A stretch of DNA of 64,000 nucleotides from Oscarella lobularis. Its lineage: Eukaryota > Porifera > Homoscleromorpha > Homosclerophorida > Oscarellidae. The stretch lies in assembly GCF_947507565.1 (NCBI RefSeq), contig NC_089193.1:1054001-1118000 (forward strand). The letters are read 5' to 3'. The notes below the pieces were generated by a model that was not told the DNA's origin, did no database searches, and saw nothing but the letters and a program-made list of their open reading frames with translations. The position numbers and the translations under genes were made by a program. Numbering within the stretch: position 1 is the first letter of the stretch; every line of letters starts with the position of its first letter. Below, in pieces: positions 48,150-58,672 of this stretch.

Positions 48150-50426
48150 TCAGTCAAAGTCCCACCACGAAAACGAATTAGTTTTCAATGTCTCTTCGCG
48201 ATTTCTGTAGAGAGCATTGAAAGGGGCGCCAGTCGGACGTCCCGTCATGTTATAGACTATCGACTGCAGTTGCCCCGTTCCGGTTACGGGCAGAAACCAG
48301 CCGCTGAGATAGGGATCCTCGTAGAAACTGAACCATTCGCGCAAAGCGTGATTCAAAAATGTCCCGTTAACGAAATAAGAGGGATCGTTCACGAGATTGG
48401 TTTCTTCTTTGGGGTCCTAGGCGAAGGGATAACCGAATTAGATAAATAACGAGAACACCTCCTGACCGTGTCGAGATTATAGATTTCGATTTGGCCGGTC
48501 GCTCGGGTGACGTATTTCATGTGTTCCGCTCTAGCGGATCGAGTTTGCCCGTATTCACCAAAAAGATTTCTATAAACATGCCGTAAATTGATAATATTAT
48601 GTGTATGTGTCGAGTTTTTTTACTTGAATGGAACCGAGTTCCCTTCGAGAATCGATTTGAAACTGCTTCCGGCAATGTTAATCGATTGCGGAAAAGTGAA
48701 ATTGCCTGCATAGTCTAAAAGAGTCGGGGCGACGTCGATGACCTAGAAGAAACGACGACGAGATACCGATTAATTAACAGACTTTTAATAAAAATTTAAT
48801 ATTGCCTGAACGGGACTTTGCACTACGCGCGGTTTCAGCGCACCCTTGTGCCGAAATATCATGGGAATTTTGAGTGACGTGTCGAACATGTTGAGCGGAT
48901 AGGCGGCATTGCCTTTGCCCCACAAACCATGCTATAAGATAGTCACTGCATTTTAAACGAGAAGCATTTCCCCCCCTCTTACATGACCCGCATTGAAACC
49001 GTGGTCACTCGCAAAAACGACCAGAGTATTATCCTCGATATCTAAGAATCTGCGTGTTTAAAATTATTTGTCAATATACTCTATAGAGACGTACCCAAAT
49101 TTTTTAAAGTATCAATGAGCCTGCCTATGTTTTTGTCCATGGCGGTGACGGCGGCGTAATAGCCGAGCAAACACTGACGATTTCCCAAGCAGCTTCTCGT
49201 CAAGCCGCCCGTGTATTCAGCGTAAGGACTCATTGGTTCTTGAGGTAGAAAACTGAACGTGCAATTGGAATCTAGAAACAAACTTGCCCGAACTATATAA
49301 TCAGAGAAAATAAGTTTTACATACATAAATCGACTATTTCTTTTGGATGCATCGTGTCGGCTTTTCCGTCCGACCCCGTGTAGGGAGAATGAGGCGAGGT
49401 GTAGTGAACGGAAGCGTAGAACGGCGTTTTAGAAGTCGACTCTACATAGAGAGATAAAACCCTAAGCAATAGTCAATTCATCTATTAACTCGTATGATTA
49501 GTGATGAAGCCAATGGCATCATCTGTTATGATATCGGTGATGTAGCCCTTTATGTGAACGCAGGTCTCGTTTTGAACGAGCGGCGGATCATTGTAGTTTC
49601 CCCCGCCGCTTTGATGCACAAACCAATGACTAAATCCGTGCTGTGGGTGAGGAGAATCTCCCAGATGGTACTGGAGCAAAATAGCGCAATCGCCTGGTGT
49701 ACAATTTTATCTCCTAGTCGGTCACCTTTCCGCTCATGCCGCAAGTGTAGCCTTCCTGGGATAATACGTCCTGAAAAACCAGTACATTTAAAATGTTCTG
49801 AGCAACCCACTGTGATGTAGCGTATAAACAGGGTGTATTTCTCTTGTGACAAATTCATAATTATTATTATTATTATTGATACTTAAACAGAGCGAATTTC
49901 TAAAGATAATTATTATTGATACTGTTCGTACGGTGTAAGCAGTTTCTTCTTTTGAGTAAGATATTGGATGTCCTTCACAACCGTTTCCTCCTGCAATCCA
50001 ATCATGCCTGAAATTCATATAGACTATAAAAGTATTTAAATTGTTTCTATTTATTTTGTACACGCCGTGTTGGCTTGGCAATCTTCCTGTAAAATAGGAG
50101 GTTCTGCTTGCCGAACATACGGGCGTGTTGCAAAAAGCATTTTCAAATCTAAAATTCTGTCACAATTTCTCATAATAAATTTGTTGCATTTAGGAGCACT
50201 TTATGCCTTCTTCGGCCAACATGTCAATATTGGGCGTCATAATTTCAGGATTCCCGTACGTTCCGGCGGCCCACTGTCGAAAGAACTCAGTAGAGCCGAA
50301 ATTCAATGAGCAGCTCTGTCAAACAACCTGTCCCATATCATCAGCTAATATGAACAAGATGTTCGGACGATCGGCAGCTGAGCCGAGCCCGAAACAGATC
50401 GCCAAAACGACTCCAAATCGCAACAT
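48150..50426 (-). CDS. Secreted S1-family sulfatase
   Basis: Hydrolyses a sulfate ester; substrate not readable. Thirteen exons on the minus strand: 50328-50426, 50200-50273, 50062-50148, 49932-50007, 49726-49770, 49490-49670, 49325-49441, 49091-49271, 48983-49049, 48806-48931, 48624-48742, 48467-48569, 48150-48416; 513 aa. The signal peptide is MLRFGVVLAICFGLGSA. The metal site is ILADDMG. The formylglycine signature is CSASR (Cys about 69) followed by TGRLPSQHG. A later metal site is FASDHGFNAGH. The signature has Ala at +2 where animal arylsulfatases usually have Pro, and MGQWAAGTYGNPEI resembles bacterial-type sulfatases. One intron has a GC donor (cag|gcaata, 48805). It is convergent with ISYNA1 and divergent from VPS26, with start codons 75 bp apart. 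Confidence 0.9.
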
Positions 50427-50501
50427 AACAAAAACAAGAAGGCGTTCACGCACGCTAACTGTTCACGTGCGGCCGAAAAGCGACCTTCTTTTGGACACAG
50501 A

Positions 50502-51909
50502 ATGGTATTCGACTCGAGCGAGAAGTCGTCGATCCTATGCCAATCGCCTCTGTCTTTCCCCGCAGAGCTTTTTCGGACTGGGGGCCTCGGCTGAGGTCGA
50601 AGTAACGCTGTCCGATTACGAAAAGCGCAAAAAAGTGGAAATTCGCAACGAGGACGGGAAGAAAGAAAAGCTCTTTCTATTCTACGACGGCGAAACGGTC
50701 GCTGGAAAGGCGAGCGACGCGAAACGGAACGAGTACGAGAGTATTCACGTGACTTCGTTTCACTTTTTAGATCTTCGTTCGCCCGAAAGGAAAGAAAGTC
50801 GAACATCAGGGCATTCGAGTCGAATTCGTGGGACAAATTGGTACGATTTTTTTAATTATTCAATTAATTATTTTTTTCGAATATTTAATTTTTAGAGTTG
50901 TTTTACGATCGCGGGAATCATCACGAATTCTCGTCTCTCGTCCAAGACCTGGCTCCGCCGGGAACTTTGGACAAGGAGAAAAATTTCGATTTTCAATTTC
51001 TTCACGTCGAAAAGCCATACGAAAGTTACACGGGTGCAAACGTTCGACTCCGGTAGAAATTTTTTTTTGATCTACTTTCTCGACGGAGGATTATTTATAT
51101 ATTGATTTATTTCTTAGATATTTTTTGAGGGTTACTATAGTGAGACGGCTTTCGGACATCGTGAAGGAACTCGACTTGGCCGTCCATTCGCTGGCCGCCT
51201 TTCCCGAAATTAATAGCAGGCAAAAAAAATTAAATTTTTATATATGTTTATATATAATTGTGTGCGTAACCAGTATCAAAATGGAAGTGGGCATTGAGGA
51301 TTGTCTTCACATAGAGTTTGAGTACAATAAGTCAAAGTAATCGTAATACGTACATGTGAAATGTAATAGTAGTAGTAGGACGACTTCTCTACTCTAGATA
51401 TCATCTCAGGGATGTGATCGTTGGCAAGATTTATTTTCTTCTCGTTCGAATCAAGATCAAGCATATGGAACTGGCGATCATAAAGCGAGAATCCACTGGA
51501 ACAGGTACATAGAGTCGATACAAACCCCCCTCTCTCTGACTCTTCAACACTTAGGACCCAATACATACAATGAGAACGATACGGTAGCGAAGTACGAAAT
51601 CATGGACGGGGCTCCCGTGAAAGGCGAATCGATTCCCATTCGTCTCTTTTTATCCGGCTACGAATTGACGCCGACGATGCGCGACATCAATAAGAAATTC
51701 AGCGTTCGCTACTATCTCAATCTGGTGTTGGTCGACGAAGAGGAAAGGCGATATTTCAAGCAACAGGTATTGCATGTTTTAACGCGACGACTTTTTAAAT
51801 TGATTAATTAATTAATTGATTAACCGAAAAGGAAATTACTTTGTGGCGAAAGGGAGATCTCAAATCGATTCGAAAGCAACGAGCTGAGGTAGCCAAGGGA
51901 ACCAGTTAG
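50502..51909 (+). CDS. VPS26: VPS26, retromer cargo-recognition subunit
   Basis: Arrestin-fold subunit of the retromer (VPS26-VPS29-VPS35), which recycles cargo from endosomes. Exons 50502-50504, 50566-50709, 50771-50840, 50896-51052, 51118-51219, 51274-51336, 51398-51504, 51555-51766, 51832-51909; 311 aa. The first coding exon holds only the start codon (ATG|gtattc), joined to AGC TTT TTC for Met-Ser-Phe-Phe as in other VPS26 proteins. Hallmarks: EHQGIRVEFVGQI, HVEKPYESYTGANVRLRYF, KMEVGIEDCLHIEFEYNK, VAKYEIMDGAPVKGES, KKFSVRYYLNLVLVDEEE. Two introns seem to have GC donors (50710 gcgagc; 51220 gcaaaa). Confidence 0.95.
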
Positions 51910-52184
51910 AGAGAAATGAACCCGTTTCCCCCCTCCCTCCCCGAGTGCACGCGTCCTTTTGTGGTGTGAAATCTGCATGGCTGATAGAATATTGTTCTTT
52001 TTGTATTGCACGTGCTACATAACCAAATGATCAAGAAATACCTCTCAGACTTCATCATGTACCCTTTACAGTACTGTAGATGCCTACGTAACCGTCTTAC
52101 AGACTGTCTTACAGTACTACCTGAGATTAAATAGGAGACATACAATTTTTAACAGTCGCTGCGAGGCTAGCGTGCTCTAGCCCG

Positions 52185-52887
52185 ATGACCCACCCAATGG
52201 ACTTTCAGAATCCGTGGGACGTCGTTCGCCGGCACACCGTCCAATTTTCCGAAGGCCTTCGCCTAAGTCAAACTCTACTTTCGGCTCTACGAGAGCGCAA
52301 TCTCTTGCTCGACGAAGATTACATCGAGCTCTGTCGCAGCGACTTGCCTCGCGACGAGAAGATCACCCGACTGCTCATCGGCATCCTACCCTATCAGGAT
52401 CCGTCTCGAGTCGACGCCTTTTTCGACGCGATAATCGTCGCCGGTCAGGAATTTCTCGTAAGGGACGTGGAAAAAAAAGAAGGTCACGTGTCCGTCACGT
52501 TGCAAATTAATTACAGATAAATAATTAGTTTCTATAGGTCGACTTCTATCGACTTTGAAAGTCGGCGGCGGCGCGTCTCTTGCGACTTCCGTGGATCGAA
52601 GTCGAAAACCGACTCCTGCCGAGCTGAATCGACTCGCCTTCGACATCTTGTCCTGCTGGGAGAGAGTGGCACGGGAATTGGAGCCGGACAGGGAGGACGT
52701 GCAGAATGAAATCGATTTAATACGACATAGGCATCGGGATAATCTCTATGAGCAGGCCGTTACCATGCTCGACAATTGGCGATCGAGACAAGGAAGCTTA
52801 GGTACGGTCGAAATTCTCGTTGAAGCGCTTGTAAGGAGTGGGTATAAGGATAAAGCAGAAAAAATATTTTTCTCTGTGAAGAATTAA
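52185..52887 (+). CDS. CARD-death domain adaptor (CRADD/RAIDD-like)
   Basis: Two exons, 52185-52482 and 52538-52887, give 215 aa (human CRADD is 199). Residues about 10-95 look like a CARD (SQTLLSALRERNLLLDEDYI, DEKITRLLIGILPYQDP, AFFDAIIVAG). Residues about 125-215 form a death domain (LNRLAFDILSCWERVARELE, QAVTMLDNWRSRQG, TVEILVEALVRSGYKDKAE). In CRADD this order recruits caspase-2 to PIDD. The junction is inferred: donor aag|gtcacg gives an uninterrupted phase-1 join; the stronger-looking gtaagg at 52457 would lead to a stop before the death domain. Function is inference from architecture. Confidence 0.75.
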
Positions 52888-53120
52888 TATTATTGATTTA
52901 TTAGCGCTAGAACCCGTGGGTGCCTCAGTATAGAATCCCCTTGGCATTCCATGCTGAGGAGATACCATTATATGATAATCAACGTTCCGTATTATTAAGT
53001 TTTTTTATTATATCAGAGTGAAGATGAGAAAAACGCACGCATCAACACACACGCACACGCACACTAACTGGTTCGTTTGTTGACTATTATTAACAAAATT
53101 CTCCTATAGAATCCCCACTA

Positions 53121-54467
53121 CTACCCCGTTATAGCATGCAAGTCCGGCCGAACTTTTTCCCCGCGACTCAGCATCCCAATGATGGGATAGAATCCTCCGT
53201 CGGGCACTTTCGCTACAGTCTGCCCGACTTTCTTTCCGTTCCGCGTAAAATACACCTCGACGCGTTGCCCCTCGCGCGCATCCAAGATATCATCGTCATC
53301 GTCATCGTCCTCCTCCTCCTCCTCCTCCTCATCATCATCATCAAGGAACTTCACCCCGCATCCCATGCGATCGCCTTGGTGACACGAAGGCCCAAACACC
53401 TGCCCAATTCCCTCCCCGTGAAACAACTTCCCGTCGTCGGCGTGATAGGCGACGGAACCCTTACTCCACCCCGGGTGCCGATACTTCGGATAATCCAGTC
53501 GCGCAATTCCAATCGCAACGTAACCCTTATCGCCCGAATCGACGATCTCCAACTCGAAATAATGATTATAGGGCGTGACGGGCGACGCGCTCAACGCGAG
53601 ACCGCCGTCGGAGTCCGACTGGCCCAAGCCCGTATAGCAAAGCAGACCGTCCTTGCGAATGACGCGCGACAGACGCGTCCACTTCTCGATGGGATCCGCG
53701 AATCGATCGCGACCGATCATCTCGTCGTCGTCGTGCTCCGGCGGCCACGCGGCGCTCAGATCGACGCGAACCGATTCGCCGGCGCTGTGCAGTCCGACCG
53801 TCGGATAGAATCCGCCCGGCGGCGCGTGAACGCTCGCGCTGCCCAATTCCGTTCCGTTGCGCGTGAAGAAGACGCGCACGCGACGCGGTCCGGGACTCGG
53901 TGCCGCGTAGTCGATTCCGCATCCGATGACGTCACCGACTTCCGCCGGGGCAGCGAATCGGCGTCCGAAGCCGGTCGCCTGATAGAGTCGACCGTCGTCG
54001 CAGTGATAGGCGATCGAGTTCGAGTCCCAGCCGGGCTGGCGGCGAAGGCTGTAGCGCGCGTGGGCGAGACCGACGCCGATTCGGCCGCATTCGCCCCATT
54101 CGAGAATTTTCACCTCGTAGTAGGCGAATTCGGACGAGAAAGGGCGTCCCTTCGCTTGATAGACGCCCACGTCGCCGTATTGGGTCCCCGTGAATCGGAG
54201 CGTTCCGTCGGGCGACGCGTCGATTCGATCCGAACGAATTTCGTCGTCGTCGTCCTCGTCCTCGTCCTCCTCTTCGTTTTCGCCGCCGCCGGCTTCGAAG
54301 TCGTCCTCTTCGTCGCTGTATGGTGATTGGACGTCTTCCTCGTCGCCGACGTCGAACGGAAAGCCGAACGGGTTGTGCCCTCCCATGAAGGGAAAGCGAC
54401 GCTGGCCCGGCTCGTCGCCGTCGGGAAACTCGTCGAGAAACTCTTCCAATTCGTCGGGATCCATCAT
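53121..54467 (-). CDS. SPRYD3: SPRYD3-like protein, two SPRY domains
   Basis: A single exon of 448 aa, near the human SPRYD3 length of 442. An acidic N-terminus (Asp/Glu run about 65-76) precedes SPRY-1 (about 85-250; YYEVKILEWGECGRIGVGL, HDD-type AYHCDDGRLY) and SPRY-2 (about 285-445; HYFELEIVDSGDKGYVAIG, GSVAYHADDGKLFHGEG). SPRY-2 carries an Asp/Glu insertion before VEVYFTRNGKK, as in the vertebrate protein. Molecular role is unknown in the family. The start is 80 bp from the divergent TEX14-like gene. Confidence 0.92.
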   Translation of the reverse strand: MMDPDELEEFLDEFPDGDEPGQRRFPFMGGHNPFGFPFDVGDEEDVQSPYSDEEDDFEAGGGENEEEDEDEDDDDEIRSDRIDASPDGTLRFTGTQYGDVGVYQAKGRPFSSEFAYYEVKILEWGECGRIGVGLAHARYSLRRQPGWDSNSIAYHCDDGRLYQATGFGRRFAAPAEVGDVIGCGIDYAAPSPGPRRVRVFFTRNGTELGSASVHAPPGGFYPTVGLHSAGESVRVDLSAAWPPEHDDDEMIGRDRFADPIEKWTRLSRVIRKDGLLCYTGLGQSDSDGGLALSASPVTPYNHYFELEIVDSGDKGYVAIGIARLDYPKYRHPGWSKGSVAYHADDGKLFHGEGIGQVFGPSCHQGDRMGCGVKFLDDDDEEEEEEEDDDDDDDILDAREGQRVEVYFTRNGKKVGQTVAKVPDGGFYPIIGMLSRGEKVRPDLHAITG

Positions 54468-54547
54468 ATGACGTCGACTCCCCGCGCGCGCATGCTCCGT
54501 CGACGATTGGTTGCCAACGCGCTTGTCCCCATTAGTTTTCCGTCTTT

Positions 54548-56793
54548 ATGAGCGTGAAAATTATCGAAGCGGCGACCAAGGGTCGACGACGGAAGTTGAA
54601 GCGATTGCTCAAAGGGGGCGTGCTCGTCGACGCGTGCGATTCCGAGCGACATACGGCGCTCTACGCAGCCGCTCTCAAGGGACATCTCAAATGCGTTAAG
54701 GAACTGCTGAAAAGAAACGCCGATCCGAATTTGTAATTAGATTAATTAATTAATTAATTAAATTTTAATTATTGTTTTTAAAGTTGTACCGTTCGTGGGA
54801 GTACGCCTCTTCACGCTGCGTGTTTCCATGGTAACGTAGACGTCGTTTGCACGCTGCTCGAGAGCGGAGCGGACGTGACGAAAGTGAGCAGTGGCGGCGA
54901 GACGCCGCGAGATTGTGCCGTCCGACGAAAAAACGAGAAAGTCGTAGAACTACTTGACCTCAGAGGTAATTATATAGGATCTCTAGCACACATATGTCTA
55001 TGTAGTACCTATACGTGTATGTATTTAGATTCCTTTGTGAGAGGGCATATCAGTCATTCAGGAATTTCCGTAGCAGCGCCGCGAGTCTATGCGACGTCTT
55101 CGAGTTACCAAATAAGTCGTAAGAGAAGATTTGGTGTCTTCACACTGTGTGCTTAATTTTTGTCAGCTTTTCCCTCTGCTCTCTCGACGACGTCGTCGAT
55201 TTGCTCGCGCGTCCTGTCGAGACCGAGCGTCGTCGAATTCGGCGCGACGAACGATCTTCCGGCGGCCGTTCTCGCTCGCATACCCGACGTCTCTGGAACG
55301 GAGCTCATTCTGAAGGAAATGCCGATCGTTCTGTCGAACTTTGCCGTGATACAGACGGCGACTTGGCGTGGGAGCGACGTCACGTTGAAAAAGCCGGCGA
55401 TGGATGAAAATCAGGAAGCGGCGGCGAGACGAATGGTTAGAGAACTGCACATAATAAAGTAGGATATACGGAGAAGCGTAGGCTATAGAATTGAGTACGA
55501 TTCTCTCTCTCTAAGGGACTTGCATCATCCCAACGTTGCCCTGCTGATGGGCGCTTCGATTGGGCCTTGGAGGGGCAATCTTTGTCTTATCATGGAACAC
55601 GCGGCGAACGCTTCGCTCGACTATCAACTTCATACAAAACTGCGACGTTTCGGCGTCGAAGAATCGTGCAGTATTATGCTAGACGTGGCCAAAGGTGCAT
55701 TTATCAATAATAATAAATAATTGATTAATATGCTTCTAGGTATGGTTTACGTTCACTCGTCTGGCTACGTTCACAGCTACCTAAATTCAAAGAGTATTTT
55801 GCTTACGTCAAAATTTACGGCCAAGGTGTACACCGTATGTAATTAAATGAATAGATATATAAACTTTACTATGTAGATTTGCAATTTTGATTCGGCACGA
55901 AAAGAGGGTAGCAGTTGCTCGGCTGTCTCCGATTTTCTCAATATGTATCGATGGCAAGCCGAAGAGCAGCTGAACGGAATGGCACCAGACCTGGTGAGCA
56001 AGCACTTGGACTACCTTCCCCCTTTTTAGCCCCAGTTCATTTTCCTTGAGGCTTCTGACGTCTACAGCTTTGCCTGCGTTTTCTGGGAGTGTCTAACCGG
56101 TTCTCTTCCCTGGCCTTCAATCGACGTCCTATCGATTCCCAAGGTCATCTGCATTCGACGCAAGCGATTGGAACCGCGACAAAATTGGCCAATAGGCATC
56201 AAACGCCTGCTAGGCCAATGCTACGCGCGACGAGAACGCAGACCGAATTTTCAAGAGGCAAAGCCATACGTAGTACATAGTACTAGTGCATACATGTATA
56301 TGTGCTAATATTTTAGGTGTGTCGTAAGTTAGAGGCGTCCATGGACGGCGACGAGAACCCGTTCGCCGCGTCGACGCCGCCCGAGCGATCTGACAGTCCC
56401 GCGTGGGACGAACCGTGGCTTTTCAGCGAGTCGCCCGGCAGGGAGTCGACCCTGTTGGAGAATCGTCGCTATCGACGTCGTCATTCGGCGAGAACGTCGA
56501 CGTCGAAGCTGAAGCAGCCGGAGACGCGACGCTTGTCTCTCGCCGCCGCCCCCGTCGCCGGCGGTTCGGCGCCCATTCTGAAGACGGGGAGCGGTCAGCA
56601 GGCGACGTTGCATTCGAAAAGTATTCGATTCTCGGTGGGCGACGGCGAAGATGAAAGGAAAACGATTCGGCGATCATTGTCCAAAGAAATATTTGACCAA
56701 CTTCCGTTTCTATCGTCAGGTAACGAACTAGCGGCGGCCGCATCGCCGTCGTCATTGTCCGACTCCTCCTCCTCGTCGTTGGAAGACAAGTGA
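54548..56793 (+). CDS. Ankyrin-repeat pseudokinase, TEX14-like
   Basis: Eight exons: 54548-54732, 54784-54965, 55167-55458, 55516-55694, 55740-55834, 55877-55993, 56030-56269, 56317-56793; 588 aa. The N-terminus has three ankyrin repeats (HTALYAAALKGHLKCVKELL, STPLHAACFHGNVDVVCTLL, ETPRDCAVRRKNEKVVELL). A tyrosine-kinase-like fold follows: ATWRGSDVTLKKP keeps a candidate Lys, but HRDL is HSYL, its Asn is Ser and DFG is NFD, so catalysis is unlikely. EASDVYSFACVFWECLTGSLPW matches subdomain IX. A Ser/Arg-rich tail ends the protein. Vertebrate TEX14 (intercellular bridges of germ cells) has the same order. Exon 3 upstream of the kinase is less certain. Confidence 0.85.
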
Positions 56794-56968
56794 CAATTTA
56801 TGAAAAAAATTATTTATCATATCTTTTAGTAATACACAACACGTGACGTCTGTTTATTTTATGACGTCGAAGGGGGAAAGGTAAGAGATTGATAACCATG
56901 GCAACCAAACGGTTGTTTATTGTGGACAAATTTACGTGTACACGCCCCCTCTATTGCCCTCTCTCTCT

Positions 56969-57244
56969 TTAGCTGGTTCCCATGGTTCTCTCTCGTTCTA
57001 TTCGACTCTTGAACGTCGTCGAGACCGTGTTCCACGCGTCCATGAATCGATCCATGCACATGGCGAGGCACTTCTGCTCGCCACTATCGAGCGTCGCGCC
57101 CGGCTTGTAAATGCACTTCTTGAAGCACTTCTTTGTCAGACGATGGATGAAGTCCTGCGCTTGCTCTTGAGCCGCTTGAGCGCTGATCCTCTGCATCATG
57201 GCGCTCTTCTGCTCGCGGGAGAGATTCGACGTCGGCGGATCCAT
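56969..57244 (-). CDS. TIMM13: TIMM13, mitochondrial intermembrane-space chaperone
   Basis: Small Tim protein that with Tim8 escorts hydrophobic precursors across the intermembrane space. From the Met at 57244 it is 91 aa; the frame is open further upstream, but that part has no similarity. Twin CX3C motifs are CFKKC and CLAMC. SGEQKCLAMCMDRFMDAWNTV is nearly the family consensus. The two Cys pairs form the disulfides made by Mia40. Confidence 0.93.
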   Translation of the reverse strand: MDPPTSNLSREQKSAMMQRISAQAAQEQAQDFIHRLTKKCFKKCIYKPGATLDSGEQKCLAMCMDRFMDAWNTVSTTFKSRIERERTMGTS

Positions 57245-57447
57245 GTGGCTGACGTAATTGTTACGGCAGTCACGCATGCTCCGGACTCCTGTGAAACTTG
57301 TGGACGGGTTCGAAACGATGCAGGTAGTTGTTTTGACTATATGCCGCTTCTGAGAGGGTCGCCGAGAGAAAATGGCCGGGGGCCCTGATGAGGAATCTAG
57401 TTTGCGCTGGTACACTGTACAATTTCCGTTTTATTGCTTTTAGACGA

Positions 57448-57808
57448 ATGCAACATTTTCTCGAGCTGAATCAAAGGGAACTGACCCTCAACGAAGTTCT
57501 GATGAACCTCAAGAAAGATAGTAGGCACATGCGGACGGAAGTCGTTGCCCTCAAGCAAGGTCAGGAGGACCTTCTGAGGAGAGTCGCCAACCTCCAGCTA
57601 GGTCAGGAGGACCTTCTGACGAAAATGACTGTCCTCGAAAACAATCAGAGGAACATTCAGAGAAAATGCGACTATCTTAAAAAATTGCTCGTGGAGGAAG
57701 GTACTGTACGTTTAGTTGGTCAGGCTATGTTTTGCAAGTAAAATTTTAGTTATTCCAGAGTGGGAGCGTCCTCCTGAGCGTCGTCCTGGCAGATGCAATA
57801 TATTGTAG
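57448..57808 (+). CDS. Small coiled-coil protein (uncertain)
   Basis: The frame from the Met at 57448 (open from 57388) reads as a heptad-rich helix (LTLNEVLMNLKKD, TEVVALKQGQEDLLRRVANL). A 19-bp unit ggtcaggaggaccttctga occurs twice, at about 57559 and 57604, producing GQEDLL twice. It either ends at 57741 or splices at gaag|gtactg to an acceptor ttttag near 57750 and ends at 57808 (tail VIPEWERPPERRPGRCN). No family is recognised. It is divergent from TIMM13. Confidence 0.4.
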
Positions 57809-58023
57809 GCGTTTTCAATACCTACTCAGAAACTGTATACATGTGTATTGAGGAAGTAATAAAATTATAGATGCTGTGAGACTCAGGGATCACACTCCCT
57901 CCACACCATAGATTTATCTATGTGAGTCAGACTATCTGCGACGGGCACGTGGGTTTTCTTCACACGTTTTATTAACAATCAAGAAGGCAATACTCTAGCA
58001 AAGGAGTCGTTCTTTTTTCCCCC

Positions 58024-58570
58024 CTACGCAGAGCCTCCGGATGCCGCTGTCGTCTCCTCGCTTCTCAACCTAGCCGCTCCGTTCGTCAGCTTGATATTAA
58101 GCTCCTGAGCGCGCTCGACAATCGCCTTGCGCTTCCGCGACGACACGTTGTGAGCGATCTCGCCCGCGTACGTGTGATTGACCATCATCATAACTTCTAA
58201 CTCCTAGAAAGAGGCCCCCCGATCGATTTCTCCACGTTTCGCGGAAAGGAAAGTGCCGATTACCTTTACGTTGTGGATTACGAATCGATAGAAACCGTCC
58301 GCTGTCGATCGGTGTCTCGTTTTGCGATTCGTTCCGAAGCCGATGCTCGGCATGATGACTTGGCCTTTGAAGCGGCGTCGAACGCGATTGTCGATTCCTT
58401 TCGGTTTGCGCCAGTTCGGCTAGAAGGCGTTCGCGTCGTGTCGCGCGAATTGTTTAGGTCTTTCGTTCTCTATCTACCTTGAGTTTCTTGTAGCGATCCG
58501 ATTGGTGACGCGTGAACTTGTGCGTTCGTTTCTTCACGACGGGGACTTTGTTTATCGAATGGATTGCCAT
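58024..58570 (-). CDS. RPL32: 60S ribosomal protein L32 (eL32)
   Basis: Three exons on the minus strand (58478-58570, 58264-58419, 58024-58203) give 142 aa. The sequence has the eL32 hallmarks [50 protein letters not shown] and ARLRSEE. A short tail (TTAASGGSA) extends beyond the usual end. The start codon is 102 bp from the divergent HEAT-repeat gene, so the two probably share a promoter region. Confidence 0.97.
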
Positions 58571-58672
58571 CTCGAGTTCGGATGGACGAGATGCAACGAG
58601 ATTTCGATCACCTTGTCGATCGAAGTGCTATCCGGGGAACTTTGCTACGTCGCGTACGTTATCGCGGACAGA

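Noticed and set aside
53136-54326. 396-aa plus-strand ORF
   Set aside because: Exact antisense of SPRYD3; composition is dictated by its codon bias and no domain is visible.
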